A stretch of DNA of 56,261 nt from Candidatus Micrarchaeaceae archaeon. GTDB taxonomy: Archaea > Micrarchaeota > Micrarchaeia > Micrarchaeales > Micrarchaeaceae. The position numbers and the translations under genes were made by a program. Position 1 is the stretch's first letter. Each line of letters starts with the position of its first letter. Where the stretch lies: positions 1 to 56,261 of the forward strand of contig DAIDAE010000002.1 of the NCBI GenBank assembly GCA_027310755.1, read 5' to 3'. This document shows positions 42,828-51,932 of the stretch, in pieces. The notes beneath the pieces were generated by a model. It made no database searches and was not told the origin of the DNA. It worked only from the letters and a program-made list of their open reading frames with translations.

Positions 42828-45029
42828 ATGTCAGACGGAATAGAACTTACTGTTGCAGGCGCGCTGGTCACTGACGATGGCAGAGGGATCGCTAGGATAG
42901 ATTCCAAGGCAAGGAAGATGCTAAACGTCATATCCGGCGACATAGTTGAGATAAAGGGGAAGAAAAGATCCACCGCCGCCATTGTGTGGCAGGCACATCA
43001 ACAGGATGAGGGCCTTGATTTCATAAGGATAGACGGCTTTATAAGGCAGAACCTGGGGATCGGCATCGGCGACAAGGTATTTGTCAAAAAGGCGGAAGTT
43101 GCGGAGGCGGAAAGGATAACCCTGGCACCACCCCCAAACCAGAAGAATCCCATTTCACCGGACTTTTCAGAATATGCGAAGAACAGGCTTGAGGACAAGC
43201 CTCTCGTAAAAGGCGATGTGGTGCCTATCGCAATGTTCGGTTATGTATTTGCATTTGTAGTTGCGCAGGTGCAGCCCCACGGCGTGGTAAGGGTGAGCCG
43301 GAACACGGAGGTCACTGTCAAGACCGAACCGGTATCAGACTCCATGGTAAGGATAGGCGAGGTGCACTACGAGGACATCGGAGGGCTGAAGACGGAAGTC
43401 CAGAAAGTAAGGGAAATGGTGGAGCTGCCCATCAGGTATCCCGAATTGTTTGAAAGGCTTGGCATAGAGCCGCCAAAGGGAGTACTGCTGCACGGCGCAC
43501 CCGGAACCGGGAAGACCCTTTTGGCGAAGGCGGTGGCAAATGAGAGCGATGCGCATTTTATTGATATATCCGGTCCCGAGCTGGTGAGCAAGTTCGTCGG
43601 GGAGAGCGAGGAGAAGCTCAGGGAGATATTCAACGAAGCGAAGGAAAAGGCCCCCACAATAATATTCATGGATGAGATAGATGCGATAGCGCCGAAAAGG
43701 GAGGAGGCGACGAACGAGGTCGAGAGGAGGATGGTTTCGCAGCTGCTCACTTTAATGGACGGCATGGCGTCCAGGGGCCAGGTCATAGTCATCGGCGCGA
43801 CCAACCGTCCCAATGCGATAGACCCCGCGCTCAGGAGGCCGGGGAGGTTCGACAGGGAGATAGAGATAGGCGTACCGGACAGGAACACCAGGAAGGAGAT
43901 ACTGCAGATCCACACAAGAAACATGCCACTCGCAAAGGATGTTAACATAGATGAGCTCGCCGACCTGACGCACGGCTATACCGGTGCGGACATATCCGCG
44001 CTCGTGAGGGAGGCGGCCATGGCGACCCTGAGAGTCATTCTGCCAAAGATACTTGACAAAAAGAGCGTACCCAACGAGTTGCTCATCAGCCTGAGCGTCA
44101 AGAGGAGTGATTTCATGGAGGCGATGGCGAACGTTTCGCCGAGCGCACTGAGGGAAGTCTTCCTGGAGCGCCCCAACGTTCACTGGGCGGATGTGGGCGG
44201 TCTGGAACCTATCAAGAGGCAACTCAAGGAGGCATGCGAATTGCCGATAAAGCACCCCGAACTGTTTAAAAAATCGGGAATAAGGCCCATAAAGGGAATC
44301 CTATTGGTCGGCGCCCCGGGCGTCGGCAAGACCCTTCTTGCAAAGGCGGTAGCCACTGAAAGGGAATCAAACTTCATCTCGATAAAAGGCCCGGAGATCC
44401 TCAATAAATACATCGGCGAGAGCGAAAAGGCGATAAGGGAGATATTCAGGAAGGCAAGGATGGCTGCGCCTTGCATAATCTTCATAGATGAAATAGATGC
44501 AATAACCTCGGGAAGAGACTCAGAATCAAATGCACAAAATGACATTATTTCGAGCATAACGAATTCGTTGCTGATAGAGATGGACGGTCTCCAGGAAATG
44601 AAGGACATAATAGTATTGGCCGCGACGAACAGGCCAGAAGATATGGACCCCGCCCTGCTGAGGCCCGGCAGGTTTGACAAAATAATCGAGGTGCCGATTC
44701 CCGACGAGGCAACGCGCCTTGACATACTGAAGATACACACAAAACGGATGAAGCTGGACAAGGAGGTAAATCTTGAGACGCTTGCAAAGCGCACGGAGAA
44801 CTACACTGGCGCGGAGATAGAAAATCTCGTCAGGGAGGCGGGCATGAATGCGATAAGGAAGTACATAGGCAAGCAAAAAGACAGCAATGAGCCGGATTCA
44901 AGCGCCATAATAATAATCACGAAGAACGATTTCGATACGGCGATGGAGGAGATAAGGCCGGCGATACCCAAGGCCGTGTCGGACAGGATAAGGAGGTTCA
45001 AGGAGGAGCCGGAGATGATGTACAGATAA
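42828..45029 (+). CDS. cdc48: Cdc48/VAT-type AAA+ ATPase
   Basis: 733 residues. Hexameric unfoldase that can feed substrates to the proteasome. Order: N-domain (double-psi barrel, [25 protein letters not shown]), D1 with [27 protein letters not shown] and the arginine finger region [13 protein letters not shown], then D2 with [14 protein letters not shown] and [13 protein letters not shown]. Both Walker A and B motifs are intact. The C-terminal tail is short, without the HbYX proteasome-docking motif typical of such ATPases (it ends EEPEMMYR). First gene of a cluster with eS6 and aIF2-gamma. Confidence 0.96.
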   Translation: MSDGIELTVAGALVTDDGRGIARIDSKARKMLNVISGDIVEIKGKKRSTAAIVWQAHQQDEGLDFIRIDGFIRQNLGIGIGDKVFVKKAEVAEAERITLAPPPNQKNPISPDFSEYAKNRLEDKPLVKGDVVPIAMFGYVFAFVVAQVQPHGVVRVSRNTEVTVKTEPVSDSMVRIGEVHYEDIGGLKTEVQKVREMVELPIRYPELFERLGIEPPKGVLLHGAPGTGKTLLAKAVANESDAHFIDISGPELVSKFVGESEEKLREIFNEAKEKAPTIIFMDEIDAIAPKREEATNEVERRMVSQLLTLMDGMASRGQVIVIGATNRPNAIDPALRRPGRFDREIEIGVPDRNTRKEILQIHTRNMPLAKDVNIDELADLTHGYTGADISALVREAAMATLRVILPKILDKKSVPNELLISLSVKRSDFMEAMANVSPSALREVFLERPNVHWADVGGLEPIKRQLKEACELPIKHPELFKKSGIRPIKGILLVGAPGVGKTLLAKAVATERESNFISIKGPEILNKYIGESEKAIREIFRKARMAAPCIIFIDEIDAITSGRDSESNAQNDIISSITNSLLIEMDGLQEMKDIIVLAATNRPEDMDPALLRPGRFDKIIEVPIPDEATRLDILKIHTKRMKLDKEVNLETLAKRTENYTGAEIENLVREAGMNAIRKYIGKQKDSNEPDSSAIIIITKNDFDTAMEEIRPAIPKAVSDRIRRFKEEPEMMYR

Positions 45030-45037
45030 GACAATTT

Positions 45038-45481
45038 ATGCTAGGTGATTTATTGAAGATAGTGCTTTCAGACAAGAAACTCGGACGGGGCGCCCAGTTG
45101 GAGCTCCAGATAGACAAGGCAAGCGTACTCCTGAACAAGAAGATAGGCGAAGAAGTGGATGGCACGTTCCTTGGGCTTACCGGGTACAAGTTCAAGATTA
45201 GCGGGGGCAGCGACAAAAGCGGTTTTCCAATGGAGAGGAGCATGGAGGGGACCGGCAAGGTCAGCGTACTGAGGAGAATCGCTATGTCCGGGAGGCACAA
45301 GGGCCAGTACAGGAGGGAGAACAAGAGGGGCAACATGATCAGCCCCGACATAGAGCAGGTGAACCTCGTTGTGCTCGAATACGGAGACAAGTCCCCCGAG
45401 GAGCTCTTCCCTAAGAAGGAGGGAAAGAAGGAAGAGAAGGGGGAGAAGAAGGAGGAGAAGGCGGAGAAGCCAAAGGCCTGA
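45038..45481 (+). CDS. rps6e: Ribosomal protein eS6
   Basis: 147 residues. Core signature IGEEVDGTFLGLTGYKFKISGGSDKSGFPM and RRENKRGNMISPDIEQVNLVVLEYG are diagnostic for eS6. The last 30 residues are a Lys/Glu repeat (KKEGKKEEKGEKKEE), longer than in most archaea. It starts 9 nt after the cdc48 stop and ends 22 nt before aIF2-gamma, so the three are probably co-transcribed. Confidence 0.95.
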   Translation: MLGDLLKIVLSDKKLGRGAQLELQIDKASVLLNKKIGEEVDGTFLGLTGYKFKISGGSDKSGFPMERSMEGTGKVSVLRRIAMSGRHKGQYRRENKRGNMISPDIEQVNLVVLEYGDKSPEELFPKKEGKKEEKGEKKEEKAEKPKA

Positions 45482-45502
45482 TTTCCGCCAGCTGCAATCA
45501 CG

Positions 45503-46744
45503 GTGCATAATCGACATGGGATAATCTTGGAATTCAAGCAGAGCGTATTGAACATAGGCACTCTCGGCCATATAGACCACGGCAAGACATCGCTGACGAG
45601 GGCGCTGACAAATGTATGGACTGACAGGCACAGCGAGAGCATAAAGAGGAACATGACCATCAAGCTGGGTTACGCCGATGTCATAATCAGGAAATGCCCA
45701 AAACATGACGGCGCGGAATCCTACACCATCAAGGACAAGTGCGATGACGGCACCAAGACTGAGCCGGTTACAAGAATATCATTGATTGACGCGCCGGGCC
45801 ACGAAACCCTTATGGCGACGGCCATAGCGGGATCCAGCGTGATCGACGGAATTCTTTTCGTCATCGCCGCAAACGAGCCGTGCCCCATGCCGCAGACAAG
45901 GGAACACCTCATGATAATCAACGTGCTCGGCATCAAGAACGTGATAATAATACAGAGCAAGGTCGACATAGTGGGAAAGGAGGGCGCGCAGAAGAACTAC
46001 AGGCAAATAAAGGATTTCATCAAGGGCAGCACCATAGAGAATGCGCCGATAGTCCCGGTCATGACAAACAAGGGCATAAACATCGATGTCATCCTCGAAA
46101 TGCTCGCAAACATGAAAAAGCCGGAAAGGGATGTCTCCTCTGCACCCCTTATGTATGTTGTAAGGTCCTTTGACGTCAACAAACCCGGGACCGATGCAAC
46201 AAAAATAGTCGGCGGCGTTCTTGGCGGTGCGATAATAAAAGGCAAGTTCAAGGTTGGCGATGAGATAGAGATAAGGCCAGGCATGAAATCACCCGGCAAG
46301 ACAGGAAAGCGGGAGACCTATTCGCCGATAATCACTGTAATAGACAATATGAGCAACGGCAATGACGAGATAAACGAGGCAATTCCCGGCGGATTGATAG
46401 GATTTTCAACGGAGATAGACCCGGCATTCACAAAGGCGGACGGGCTCGTGGGAGATGTGGTCGGAAAAGTGGGAAAACTTCCAGAGGCGCTCAGCGAACT
46501 CACGTTCAAGTATGTAAGGCTTAACAGGCCGGACATTCCGGAGCAGGCGTTGAAGGAGAACGAGCCCCTCGTTCTCGGGATAGGGACCGCCACCGCGATA
46601 GGATACATAAAGAAGGTCAAAAGAGACAATATCGAGGTGGAGCTCAAGCGGCCGGTGGTCACCGAGAAAAACGCGAAGATGGCGGTCATGAGAAACATGG
46701 GCCAGAGATGGAGATTGACCGGCTATGGCATAATCGGTGGATAA
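45503..46744 (+). CDS. eif2g: Translation initiation factor aIF2 gamma
   Basis: 413 residues, GTG start; TTG at 45527 is a close alternative that would begin MEFKQSVLNIG. GTPase subunit that binds initiator Met-tRNA. G1 GHIDHGKTS, G3 DAPGHETLMATAI, G4-type QSKVD, the zinc-knuckle region CPKHDG...CDDG with fewer cysteines than usual, and the C-terminal domains with VGGVLGGAIIKGKFKVGDEIEIRPG. MRNMGQRWRLTGYGII closes the protein as in homologues. The canonical zinc ribbon is therefore partly degenerate. Confidence 0.95.
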   Translation: MHNRHGIILEFKQSVLNIGTLGHIDHGKTSLTRALTNVWTDRHSESIKRNMTIKLGYADVIIRKCPKHDGAESYTIKDKCDDGTKTEPVTRISLIDAPGHETLMATAIAGSSVIDGILFVIAANEPCPMPQTREHLMIINVLGIKNVIIIQSKVDIVGKEGAQKNYRQIKDFIKGSTIENAPIVPVMTNKGINIDVILEMLANMKKPERDVSSAPLMYVVRSFDVNKPGTDATKIVGGVLGGAIIKGKFKVGDEIEIRPGMKSPGKTGKRETYSPIITVIDNMSNGNDEINEAIPGGLIGFSTEIDPAFTKADGLVGDVVGKVGKLPEALSELTFKYVRLNRPDIPEQALKENEPLVLGIGTATAIGYIKKVKRDNIEVELKRPVVTEKNAKMAVMRNMGQRWRLTGYGIIGG

Positions 46745-46798
46745 CTCTTCCATATTTTGGACTAATTATTTTAAATATCGTAATCGCGTAGTCCTACT

Positions 46799-47515
46799 AT
46801 GGAGCCCCACCACATCCTCGCCAAGGAGGGCGATATAGCCGAACGCGTGATACTCGCAGGGGATTCAGGCAGGGTGAGGAAGATTGCCGGATATCTGGAT
46901 AACCCACGGCGTGTGAATACGCACAGGGGCCTTCTCTCCTATACCGGAACATACAACGGCATTGAGATCAGCATAGTCACGCACGGCATGGGCGCACCAT
47001 CCACGGCGATAGTCCTCGAAGAGCTTGGGCATCTGGGCGCGAAGAAATTTGTAAGGTTTGGCACTGCGGGCGCACTCGCCCCAAACATAAATTCTGGAGA
47101 CTATGTGATTGCGAGCAGCGCATCGCACCCTCCTGGCGGGATCTACACGCAGTATTTCGGAGACGGTCCGGGTCATGATGCCGATGCGGATCCTGAACTG
47201 ACCCAGCATCTCCAAAAATCATTTTCAGAGGCTGGGCTGAGGTTTCATGGGGGCAGGGTCTTCAGCAGCGACGCGCTATACGCGGAATCACCGGATTTTG
47301 CAAAAAAGCAGCATGCGCTCGGCGACGTGGCCGTTGAGATGGAATGCGCAATTCTCTATAAGCTTAGCAGGCTCAGGGGCTGGAAAAGCAGCGCTGTGCT
47401 TATGGCGGTAAACAATCTCAACAACGACCACGGCGCATGGATGTCAAAAAGGCAGATAAGCCGGAAAACCGGCGAAGGGGTCCGCGCGATATTGGATGGG
47501 CTCTCAAAGGCCTGA
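46799..47515 (+). CDS. Purine/uridine nucleoside phosphorylase
   Basis: 238 residues, NP-1 family. It splits nucleosides with phosphate. RVILAGDSGRVRKIA, THGMGAPSTAIVLEELGHLGAKKFVRFGTAGAL (phosphate and ribose sites) and VEMECAILYKLS (ribose contact) match PNP/Udp enzymes. The substrate base cannot be told from sequence; archaeal relatives use adenosine, methylthioadenosine or uridine. It starts close to a TATA-like TTTAAATAT. Convergent with the DHH gene. Confidence 0.92.
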   Translation: MEPHHILAKEGDIAERVILAGDSGRVRKIAGYLDNPRRVNTHRGLLSYTGTYNGIEISIVTHGMGAPSTAIVLEELGHLGAKKFVRFGTAGALAPNINSGDYVIASSASHPPGGIYTQYFGDGPGHDADADPELTQHLQKSFSEAGLRFHGGRVFSSDALYAESPDFAKKQHALGDVAVEMECAILYKLSRLRGWKSSAVLMAVNNLNNDHGAWMSKRQISRKTGEGVRAILDGLSKA

Positions 47516-47520
47516 CCTGC

Positions 47521-48561
47521 TCATTTCGTTTTCCACTTGCCCGTGTCCTGCTGATAATACCTTATTTTCCCGCCATAGAGCCCTTCCGTTATCTTTTTTA
47601 TATTTTGGACCACCGTGTCCTGAACTTTCTTCCTTTTCAAATCCAATCCGCTTTCTCCTAGCGAAAATCCGGAGGCAAGCGGGTGCCCGCCGCCGTCCAG
47701 CGCAATCGCAATTGCCGAGCTGTCGACCCCCCAGCTTCCAGCATCGCGCATGCTTCTTATGCTGGAATGCCCTGTTTCCGACGATATGTATATTGCGATG
47801 TCGCACTTCATCTTCTCCAGCATCATCATGCACGCCTCCTGGTGCGATATCTTCCTTCCAAAGCCAACGCCTATCCTGAGACCGTTCGTTTCAATGATCT
47901 CCAAATCCTTCCTGAGCTTTTTCAATTGAGGATCGGCTACTTTCCTGTATTTCTTATAGACACCATTCATGAACCTCGAATCTATGTCGCCGCTTGCAAT
48001 TGCAGAGACCAATTTGAGCAGTTTTGGATTTTTTGCCCTGTCGTTTCCAAGATATTTTATCGCATAGCCCATCTTGTCAACAAGAAGGTCCTCTCCCTTC
48101 CTGCCGGACTTGAGTGCGAAGTCCGCGAGGTGCGTTACCCTTGTCAGCCTGTCGCCGTAGGCATCCCTTTTGCAGAGAAGCCTGTAGACCAGTTCAGCGC
48201 CGCAGAAGTCCCTGTTCTCCCCCGCGACCATGACGCTGCAGTGCCTGGATATGCCCTTGAGTATATAATCCCTCCATGGGTGGTGATCGAGCCATATTAT
48301 CCTGTTGCCGTTCCTGTCAAATTTCTTCACCGCGGCAAGCATTTTTTTGTAAAGTGGCGGGATTATCCCAAAATCGGAAATGACAAGGAGATTCCCGCCT
48401 CCCTTTATGTTCTTTATGTAGGCGAGCGCATCATCGTATATCCTTCCGCCGTGGTTTATGAATACGATGTTCCTTAGCGGGACCCCGTAATAATGCACGA
48501 GGAGCGCCGCACTGGCTATCCCGTCTAGATCTGACCCATGCGTCACATTGTATATCTTCAA
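47521..48561 (-). CDS. DHH-family phosphoesterase
   Basis: 346 residues. DHH domain with metal-binding HGSDLDGIASAALL, VISDFG and IIWLDHHPW, then a DHHA1-type substrate domain (SSAIAIALDGGGHPLASGFSLG). Such archaeal proteins include RecJ-like/NrnA-like oligoribonucleases and single-strand exonucleases; it is shorter than RecJ, so nanoRNase activity is most likely. The start lies 8 nt after the aspS stop, so they form an operon. Confidence 0.9.
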   Translation of the reverse strand: MKIYNVTHGSDLDGIASAALLVHYYGVPLRNIVFINHGGRIYDDALAYIKNIKGGGNLLVISDFGIIPPLYKKMLAAVKKFDRNGNRIIWLDHHPWRDYILKGISRHCSVMVAGENRDFCGAELVYRLLCKRDAYGDRLTRVTHLADFALKSGRKGEDLLVDKMGYAIKYLGNDRAKNPKLLKLVSAIASGDIDSRFMNGVYKKYRKVADPQLKKLRKDLEIIETNGLRIGVGFGRKISHQEACMMMLEKMKCDIAIYISSETGHSSIRSMRDAGSWGVDSSAIAIALDGGGHPLASGFSLGESGLDLKRKKVQDTVVQNIKKITEGLYGGKIRYYQQDTGKWKTK

Positions 48562-48568
48562 GCAATCA

Positions 48569-49861
48569 TCAAGGAGTCAGTCTCTTTCTGTCTCTCGGGA
48601 ACAAGGTTACCTCTCTTATATTCTCCATGCCCATCATCCCCATCGCAAATCTTTCAAGGCCTATGCTCCAGCCGGCATGCGGCGGCGCGCCCGCCCTGAA
48701 CGCGTTAATGTAGAACTCAAAGTTCTTCGGGTTTAGCCCCTTCCTTTTCAACGACTCCACCAGCAAATCCGGATTGTGTATGCGCTGTGCGCCGCTGCAG
48801 ATCTCCAGCCCTTTGTATATGTAGTCAAAGCTGTCGGTAAGGCCCGGATCGCCCTCCTTCGGCATCGAGTAGAAAGCCCTCAGTTCTACCGGATACTCCT
48901 TTATCACGACAGCGTCCCCAAAAACAGCCTGTATGCCCTTCTCGTGCTCTTTCGAGAAGTCGTGACCCATCTCGATGGCATAGCCCTTCTTTTTGAGCCC
49001 CTCTATCGCCTCCTTATAAGTTATGATCTTCGTCTCCGGTGCATCGAGCTTCACCCCGAGGGTCTCAAGATCGCGCTTGTTGTGCTCCTTCACTGCGCTC
49101 ACGATCGCCTTCACGGTTTCTACCAGCACTTTTATCGCATCATCCGCGCTATTTGTGAACGCGAGCTCCACGTCCATCTGCGTTATCTCGTTTATGTGGC
49201 TTGTGGTGTTCGACTTCTCCGCCCTGAAGACCGGCATTATCATGAATACCTTGTCAAATCCACCTATGACGGCCAGCTGCTTATACAGCTGCGGGGACTG
49301 CGCAAGATAGGCGGGCCTGTCAAAGTACTTTATCTCAAACAACTCCGATCCTCCCTCGCTGGATGCGGCTATTATGCTCGGCGTCCTTATCTGCCTAAAA
49401 CCTTTCTTCGACAGGAAGTCCCCAAAAGAGTCCAGAATCGTGGATTCTATGTTGAAAATTGCTGCGGTCTCGAGCCTTCTCAGGTCTATCTGCCTGTTGT
49501 CCAGCCTCACATCTATCTCGGCGGGGACCTTTCCCGTGACCTCAAACGGTATCTTTGCGGATAATGGGTTGAGGTTGGTAACTTCCCTCGGGACAATCTC
49601 AAAGCCCTTCCTTGCCTCACTATTGACCTTTACAACCCCCCTGATTTTTACCACGCTTTCCTTCGGCAGAGACATGCTCTTTATCACACCAGGATCTGCC
49701 TCGCCGGATTTTCCCATTACCTGAACCAGCCCGGTGCTGTCCCTAAGTATGAGAAAGGTTATCTTTGCCGTCTCCCTGACTTCATGAACCCAGCCGGCGA
49801 GAGTCACCTCCTTCCCCTCCATAGCCGCGGTAATCTCGCCTATATAATGGCTCCTAATCAT
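48569..49861 (-). CDS. aspS: Aspartyl-tRNA synthetase, archaeal type
   Basis: 430 residues from the ATG at 49861. Class IIb: N-terminal OB-fold (GKEVTLAGWVHEVRE), motif 1 region, motif 2 FRAEKSNTTSHINEITQMDVE, and motif 3 GWSIGLERFAMGMMGMENIREVTLFPRDRKRLTP. Archaeal AspRS is often non-discriminating and may serve tRNA-Asn as well, but this cannot be read here. The track extension (residues KQEAHIPLGVG) is the out-of-frame tail of a tnpB relic, so the gene start is now next to the insertion-sequence end. ATG 49879 is an alternative start. Confidence 0.95.
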   Translation of the reverse strand: MIRSHYIGEITAAMEGKEVTLAGWVHEVRETAKITFLILRDSTGLVQVMGKSGEADPGVIKSMSLPKESVVKIRGVVKVNSEARKGFEIVPREVTNLNPLSAKIPFEVTGKVPAEIDVRLDNRQIDLRRLETAAIFNIESTILDSFGDFLSKKGFRQIRTPSIIAASSEGGSELFEIKYFDRPAYLAQSPQLYKQLAVIGGFDKVFMIMPVFRAEKSNTTSHINEITQMDVELAFTNSADDAIKVLVETVKAIVSAVKEHNKRDLETLGVKLDAPETKIITYKEAIEGLKKKGYAIEMGHDFSKEHEKGIQAVFGDAVVIKEYPVELRAFYSMPKEGDPGLTDSFDYIYKGLEICSGAQRIHNPDLLVESLKRKGLNPKNFEFYINAFRAGAPPHAGWSIGLERFAMGMMGMENIREVTLFPRDRKRLTP

Positions 49862-49898
49862 TGGTTCACCGAACAACATAACAGAAGTGTGACATACT

Positions 49899-49920
49899 CC
49901 CACCCCTAAAGGGATGTGGG
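49899..49920. repeat. Right-end hairpin of the IS605-type relic
   Basis: CCCAC-CCCT-AA-AGGG-AT-GTGGG. The 2-base bulge and position just after tnpB match right-end recognition hairpins; in active systems the 3-prime end of the omega-RNA scaffold lies here. Confidence 0.65.
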
Positions 49921-49929
49921 CTTCTTGCT

Positions 49930-50100
49930 TCAACGACAGACATTGTTTCCATCTCTGCAAGCGTTACTTCCCGCAAGTCCTGCGGTAGCTTTTGCAAGTA
50001 TATTTATTGATGCATTTATATCCCTGTCGGTCTGTGTGTTGCACTTCTCACAGTAATCATCCCACCCTTGAAAGGTGTGGGATTTCTCACTATGCCATGT
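49930..50100 (-). pseudogene. tnpB (OrfB) C-terminal remnant, frameshifted
   Basis: The minus strand reads HSEKSHTFQGWDDYCEKCNT, then QTDRDINASINILAKATAGLAGSNACRDGNN and VCR-stop: the zinc-knuckle Cys pair and the DRDxNASINI block that ends every TnpB. The usual last residues (SLKQEAHIPLG) appear in the next frame, showing a frameshift near 49950. Only about 55 of roughly 400 codons remain, so there is no nuclease. Confidence 0.75.
50061..50081. repeat. Second (left-type) hairpin of the IS605-type relic
   Basis: CCCAC-CCTT-GA-AAGG-T-GTGGG with a single bulged T. Its 3-prime flank (GGATTTC...ATGTTAAAT) is shared with 8187-8212. Confidence 0.65.
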
Positions 50101-50193
50101 TAAATATTACTTTGAGCAAAACCTTAAATATTGCTGCTCTTGGACAGATAACGCTTAAGAACTACAATGTTCACAATTCTATGGGACGGGCAG

Positions 50194-50592
50194 ATGGAGA
50201 AAGTATCCGAGATAATGGACAAGAAATTGGTCGCAATATCGCACGATGCAAGTTTGAAGTCCGCATTGAAGCTTGCTAAGACCGCAGGGGTGGGCATGCT
50301 GCCCATTCTGGATGGGGATAGGCTCGTAGGTATGGTGGGCACCGACGATATCCAGCATTATATTTCCAAGGATCCGGGCAGGGGGGAAGAGTCCGTGGAT
50401 ACGCTCTCCAAGGCGCCAGTTTTTCTTGAGGCCAATGAAACCAGGCAGTCTGCGATGGCCAAGATAATAAAGAACGGGCTTTCAAGGATGCCGGTGGTTG
50501 AGAGCAGGTCAACAATGAGATGCCTAGGAACGGTGAATTCAACCGATCTTCTAAAGGCATCGGCTGACGATCAGTCAGAGCAGGCAAAATAA
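50194..50592 (+). CDS. CBS-domain protein
   Basis: 132 residues from the ATG at 50194; ATG 50167 is in frame and closer to the TATA box (CCTTAAATATT, around 50122), so the start is uncertain. Two CBS motifs: VSEIMDKKLVAISHDASLKSALKLAKTAGVGMLPILDGDRLVGMVGTDDI and a second copy ending RMPVVESRSTMRCLGTVNSTDLL. A stand-alone pair of this type usually senses adenosine nucleotides or SAM. Convergent with Alba. Confidence 0.85.
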   Translation: MEKVSEIMDKKLVAISHDASLKSALKLAKTAGVGMLPILDGDRLVGMVGTDDIQHYISKDPGRGEESVDTLSKAPVFLEANETRQSAMAKIIKNGLSRMPVVESRSTMRCLGTVNSTDLLKASADDQSEQAK

Positions 50593-50601
50593 GAATAATG
50601 A

Positions 50602-50934
50602 CTATTTGCCGAGCACTATCTGGATCGCGCTCACTTTTGAGCTTGTGCCGTCCTCGTTCGTTATATTTTCCGAGGAAGTCCTTATGCCCCGCTCCTTCAG
50701 CGCCGGCATAAACCTGTTAATGACTATCTCCTTTACGTCAACCGCCTTAGATATGGAATTGCCACGGGCTTTTATCTCAACTTCGTCCACGCCTCTGTTG
50801 AACTGTGTCACTACTGCCAACACATAATTCATTGTAGGTTTCCTGCCAATGTATATGATATTTTCCTTTCTTTCCTGGTTCCCATTGTTTGAGCCCGCGT
50901 ACTGCGCCTCTTCTCCGGTGTCTTCCATCTGCAT
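50602..50934 (-). CDS. albA: Alba chromatin/RNA-binding protein
   Basis: 110 residues from the ATG at 50934 (ATG 50928 also possible). The Alba core is clear: [51 protein letters not shown], and SAIQIVLGK. An acidic, Gln/Asn-rich N-terminus of about 25 residues precedes it. Alba coats DNA and RNA; with at least one true histone also encoded here, both chromatin systems coexist. Confidence 0.93.
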   Translation of the reverse strand: MQMEDTGEEAQYAGSNNGNQERKENIIYIGRKPTMNYVLAVVTQFNRGVDEVEIKARGNSISKAVDVKEIVINRFMPALKERGIRTSSENITNEDGTSSKVSAIQIVLGK

Positions 50935-51013
50935 CACCCGATACACAAGTATTATTCTTGAAACAAGGTTATTAAACAATCCTCTCCCGCGGATTTACTT
51001 TGCTCTGGAGCCT

Positions 51014-51913
51014 TCACAGTGGAGCCGCATCGGGTGCCATGCCACGGTTCGCCCTTTTCTTTATCCTTGAAATTTCCTCCTCCACGTCAAAATCCACGCC
51101 TATCCCTTTCAGCCTGCGCAGCGGGCACGCTATCGCCACATCCTTCAGGAGTACGACTTCTCGCTCTATTCCTGCTTTCTTTGCGTTTTTCATCTCTGCC
51201 TCCAGCGCCTTGATTATGAGCACAAGCACGTCCTCGGTTATTTTCATGAGCCTTTTTTTCTCTATCCCGCCGCTCTGCACTATTATCGCCGCCTCCTCCT
51301 CTCCCGCCTGCTCCTCCGGCGCCCTTCTACTGAACACAGTGCCGAACGATCTCATGAATTCCGGGGAGACAGGATAGAAAACCCTGTAGAAGATGTAACC
51401 GAACGGCAATGCAAAGGAGTTGAACAGTATGATCTTCTTTGCAAGAAGGCGCTCCCCCCAGACCCTCAGGTTCTCTATGTAGTCAAACAGCTCCACCAAC
51501 TCCTTCGTCGGTTCCACGGGCTTATGTCCCAGCCCCTGGACGAGGCTTTTTATCGCCCTCGCCCTCTTCACCTCCACGTTAGATACCACCATGAAGTAGT
51601 TTGAGTGGGAGATATTGCCATCCGTATCCGTGGCCGCCCATTTCCTTGATATCCTGCCCATCCTGTATTCGCCATAGAGAAAAAGGCTCACAAGATGCAA
51701 TATCTGGTCTGATTTGAATTTGGTCCCATTCGGCAATATTATTTCATCCTTTGTTATGATGCCCTTCTTCCTGCCAACGTTGATGAAGCTTGCCGCATGC
51801 TTTATCGCCGCGGCTGTGCTGTTGCCCTTGAGGTACTCAAGCACATATGGCTTCAGCCACCTGGGCAGGCTGTACTTCTCCAATACGGTATCCACCAATG
51901 CTTCTCTCAACAT
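51014..51913 (-). CDS. Hypothetical protein, unassigned
   Basis: 299 residues from the ATG at 51913, which avoids overlap with the upstream gene; the track start would overlap it by 55 nt. Mainly helical; a hydrophobic central stretch (AKKIILFNSFALPFGYIFYRVFYPVSPEFM) may be buried or membrane-associated, and the C-terminal third is charged. DTDGN and ELVELFDYIENLRVWGERL are recognisable but not diagnostic. Last gene of the envelope cluster. I do not recognise the family; a ferritin-like bundle was considered but lacks clear metal ligands. Confidence 0.6.
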   Translation of the reverse strand: MLREALVDTVLEKYSLPRWLKPYVLEYLKGNSTAAAIKHAASFINVGRKKGIITKDEIILPNGTKFKSDQILHLVSLFLYGEYRMGRISRKWAATDTDGNISHSNYFMVVSNVEVKRARAIKSLVQGLGHKPVEPTKELVELFDYIENLRVWGERLLAKKIILFNSFALPFGYIFYRVFYPVSPEFMRSFGTVFSRRAPEEQAGEEEAAIIVQSGGIEKKRLMKITEDVLVLIIKALEAEMKNAKKAGIEREVVLLKDVAIACPLRRLKGIGVDFDVEEEISRIKKRANRGMAPDAAPL

Positions 51914-51932
51914 CGGATCATCCTCATTTGCG

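Larger units (their letters stand above)
49889..50106 (-). mobile_element. IS200/IS605-type relic with palindromic ends
   Basis: About 200 bp. Two similar imperfect hairpins flank the end of a tnpB gene: 50061-50081 (CCCAC-CCTT-GA-AAGG-T-GTGGG) and 49899-49920 (CCCAC-CCCT-AA-AGGG-AT-GTGGG), both with bulged bases as in TnpA-recognised ends. On the minus strand the element ends ...GGGGTGGGAGTATGTCAC, as many archaeal members do, 28 nt before the aspS ATG. Neither tnpA nor the front of tnpB is present. Exact outer boundaries are inferred. Confidence 0.7.

Noticed and set aside
49862-49960. N-terminal extension of AspRS in the track
   Set aside because: Its residues are the shifted tail of tnpB plus element end, not part of the OB-fold; kept only as a possible read-through product.
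51014-51913. Homing endonuclease or ferritin assignment
   Set aside because: No LAGLIDADG motif and no convincing di-iron ExxH pairs; left as unassigned.
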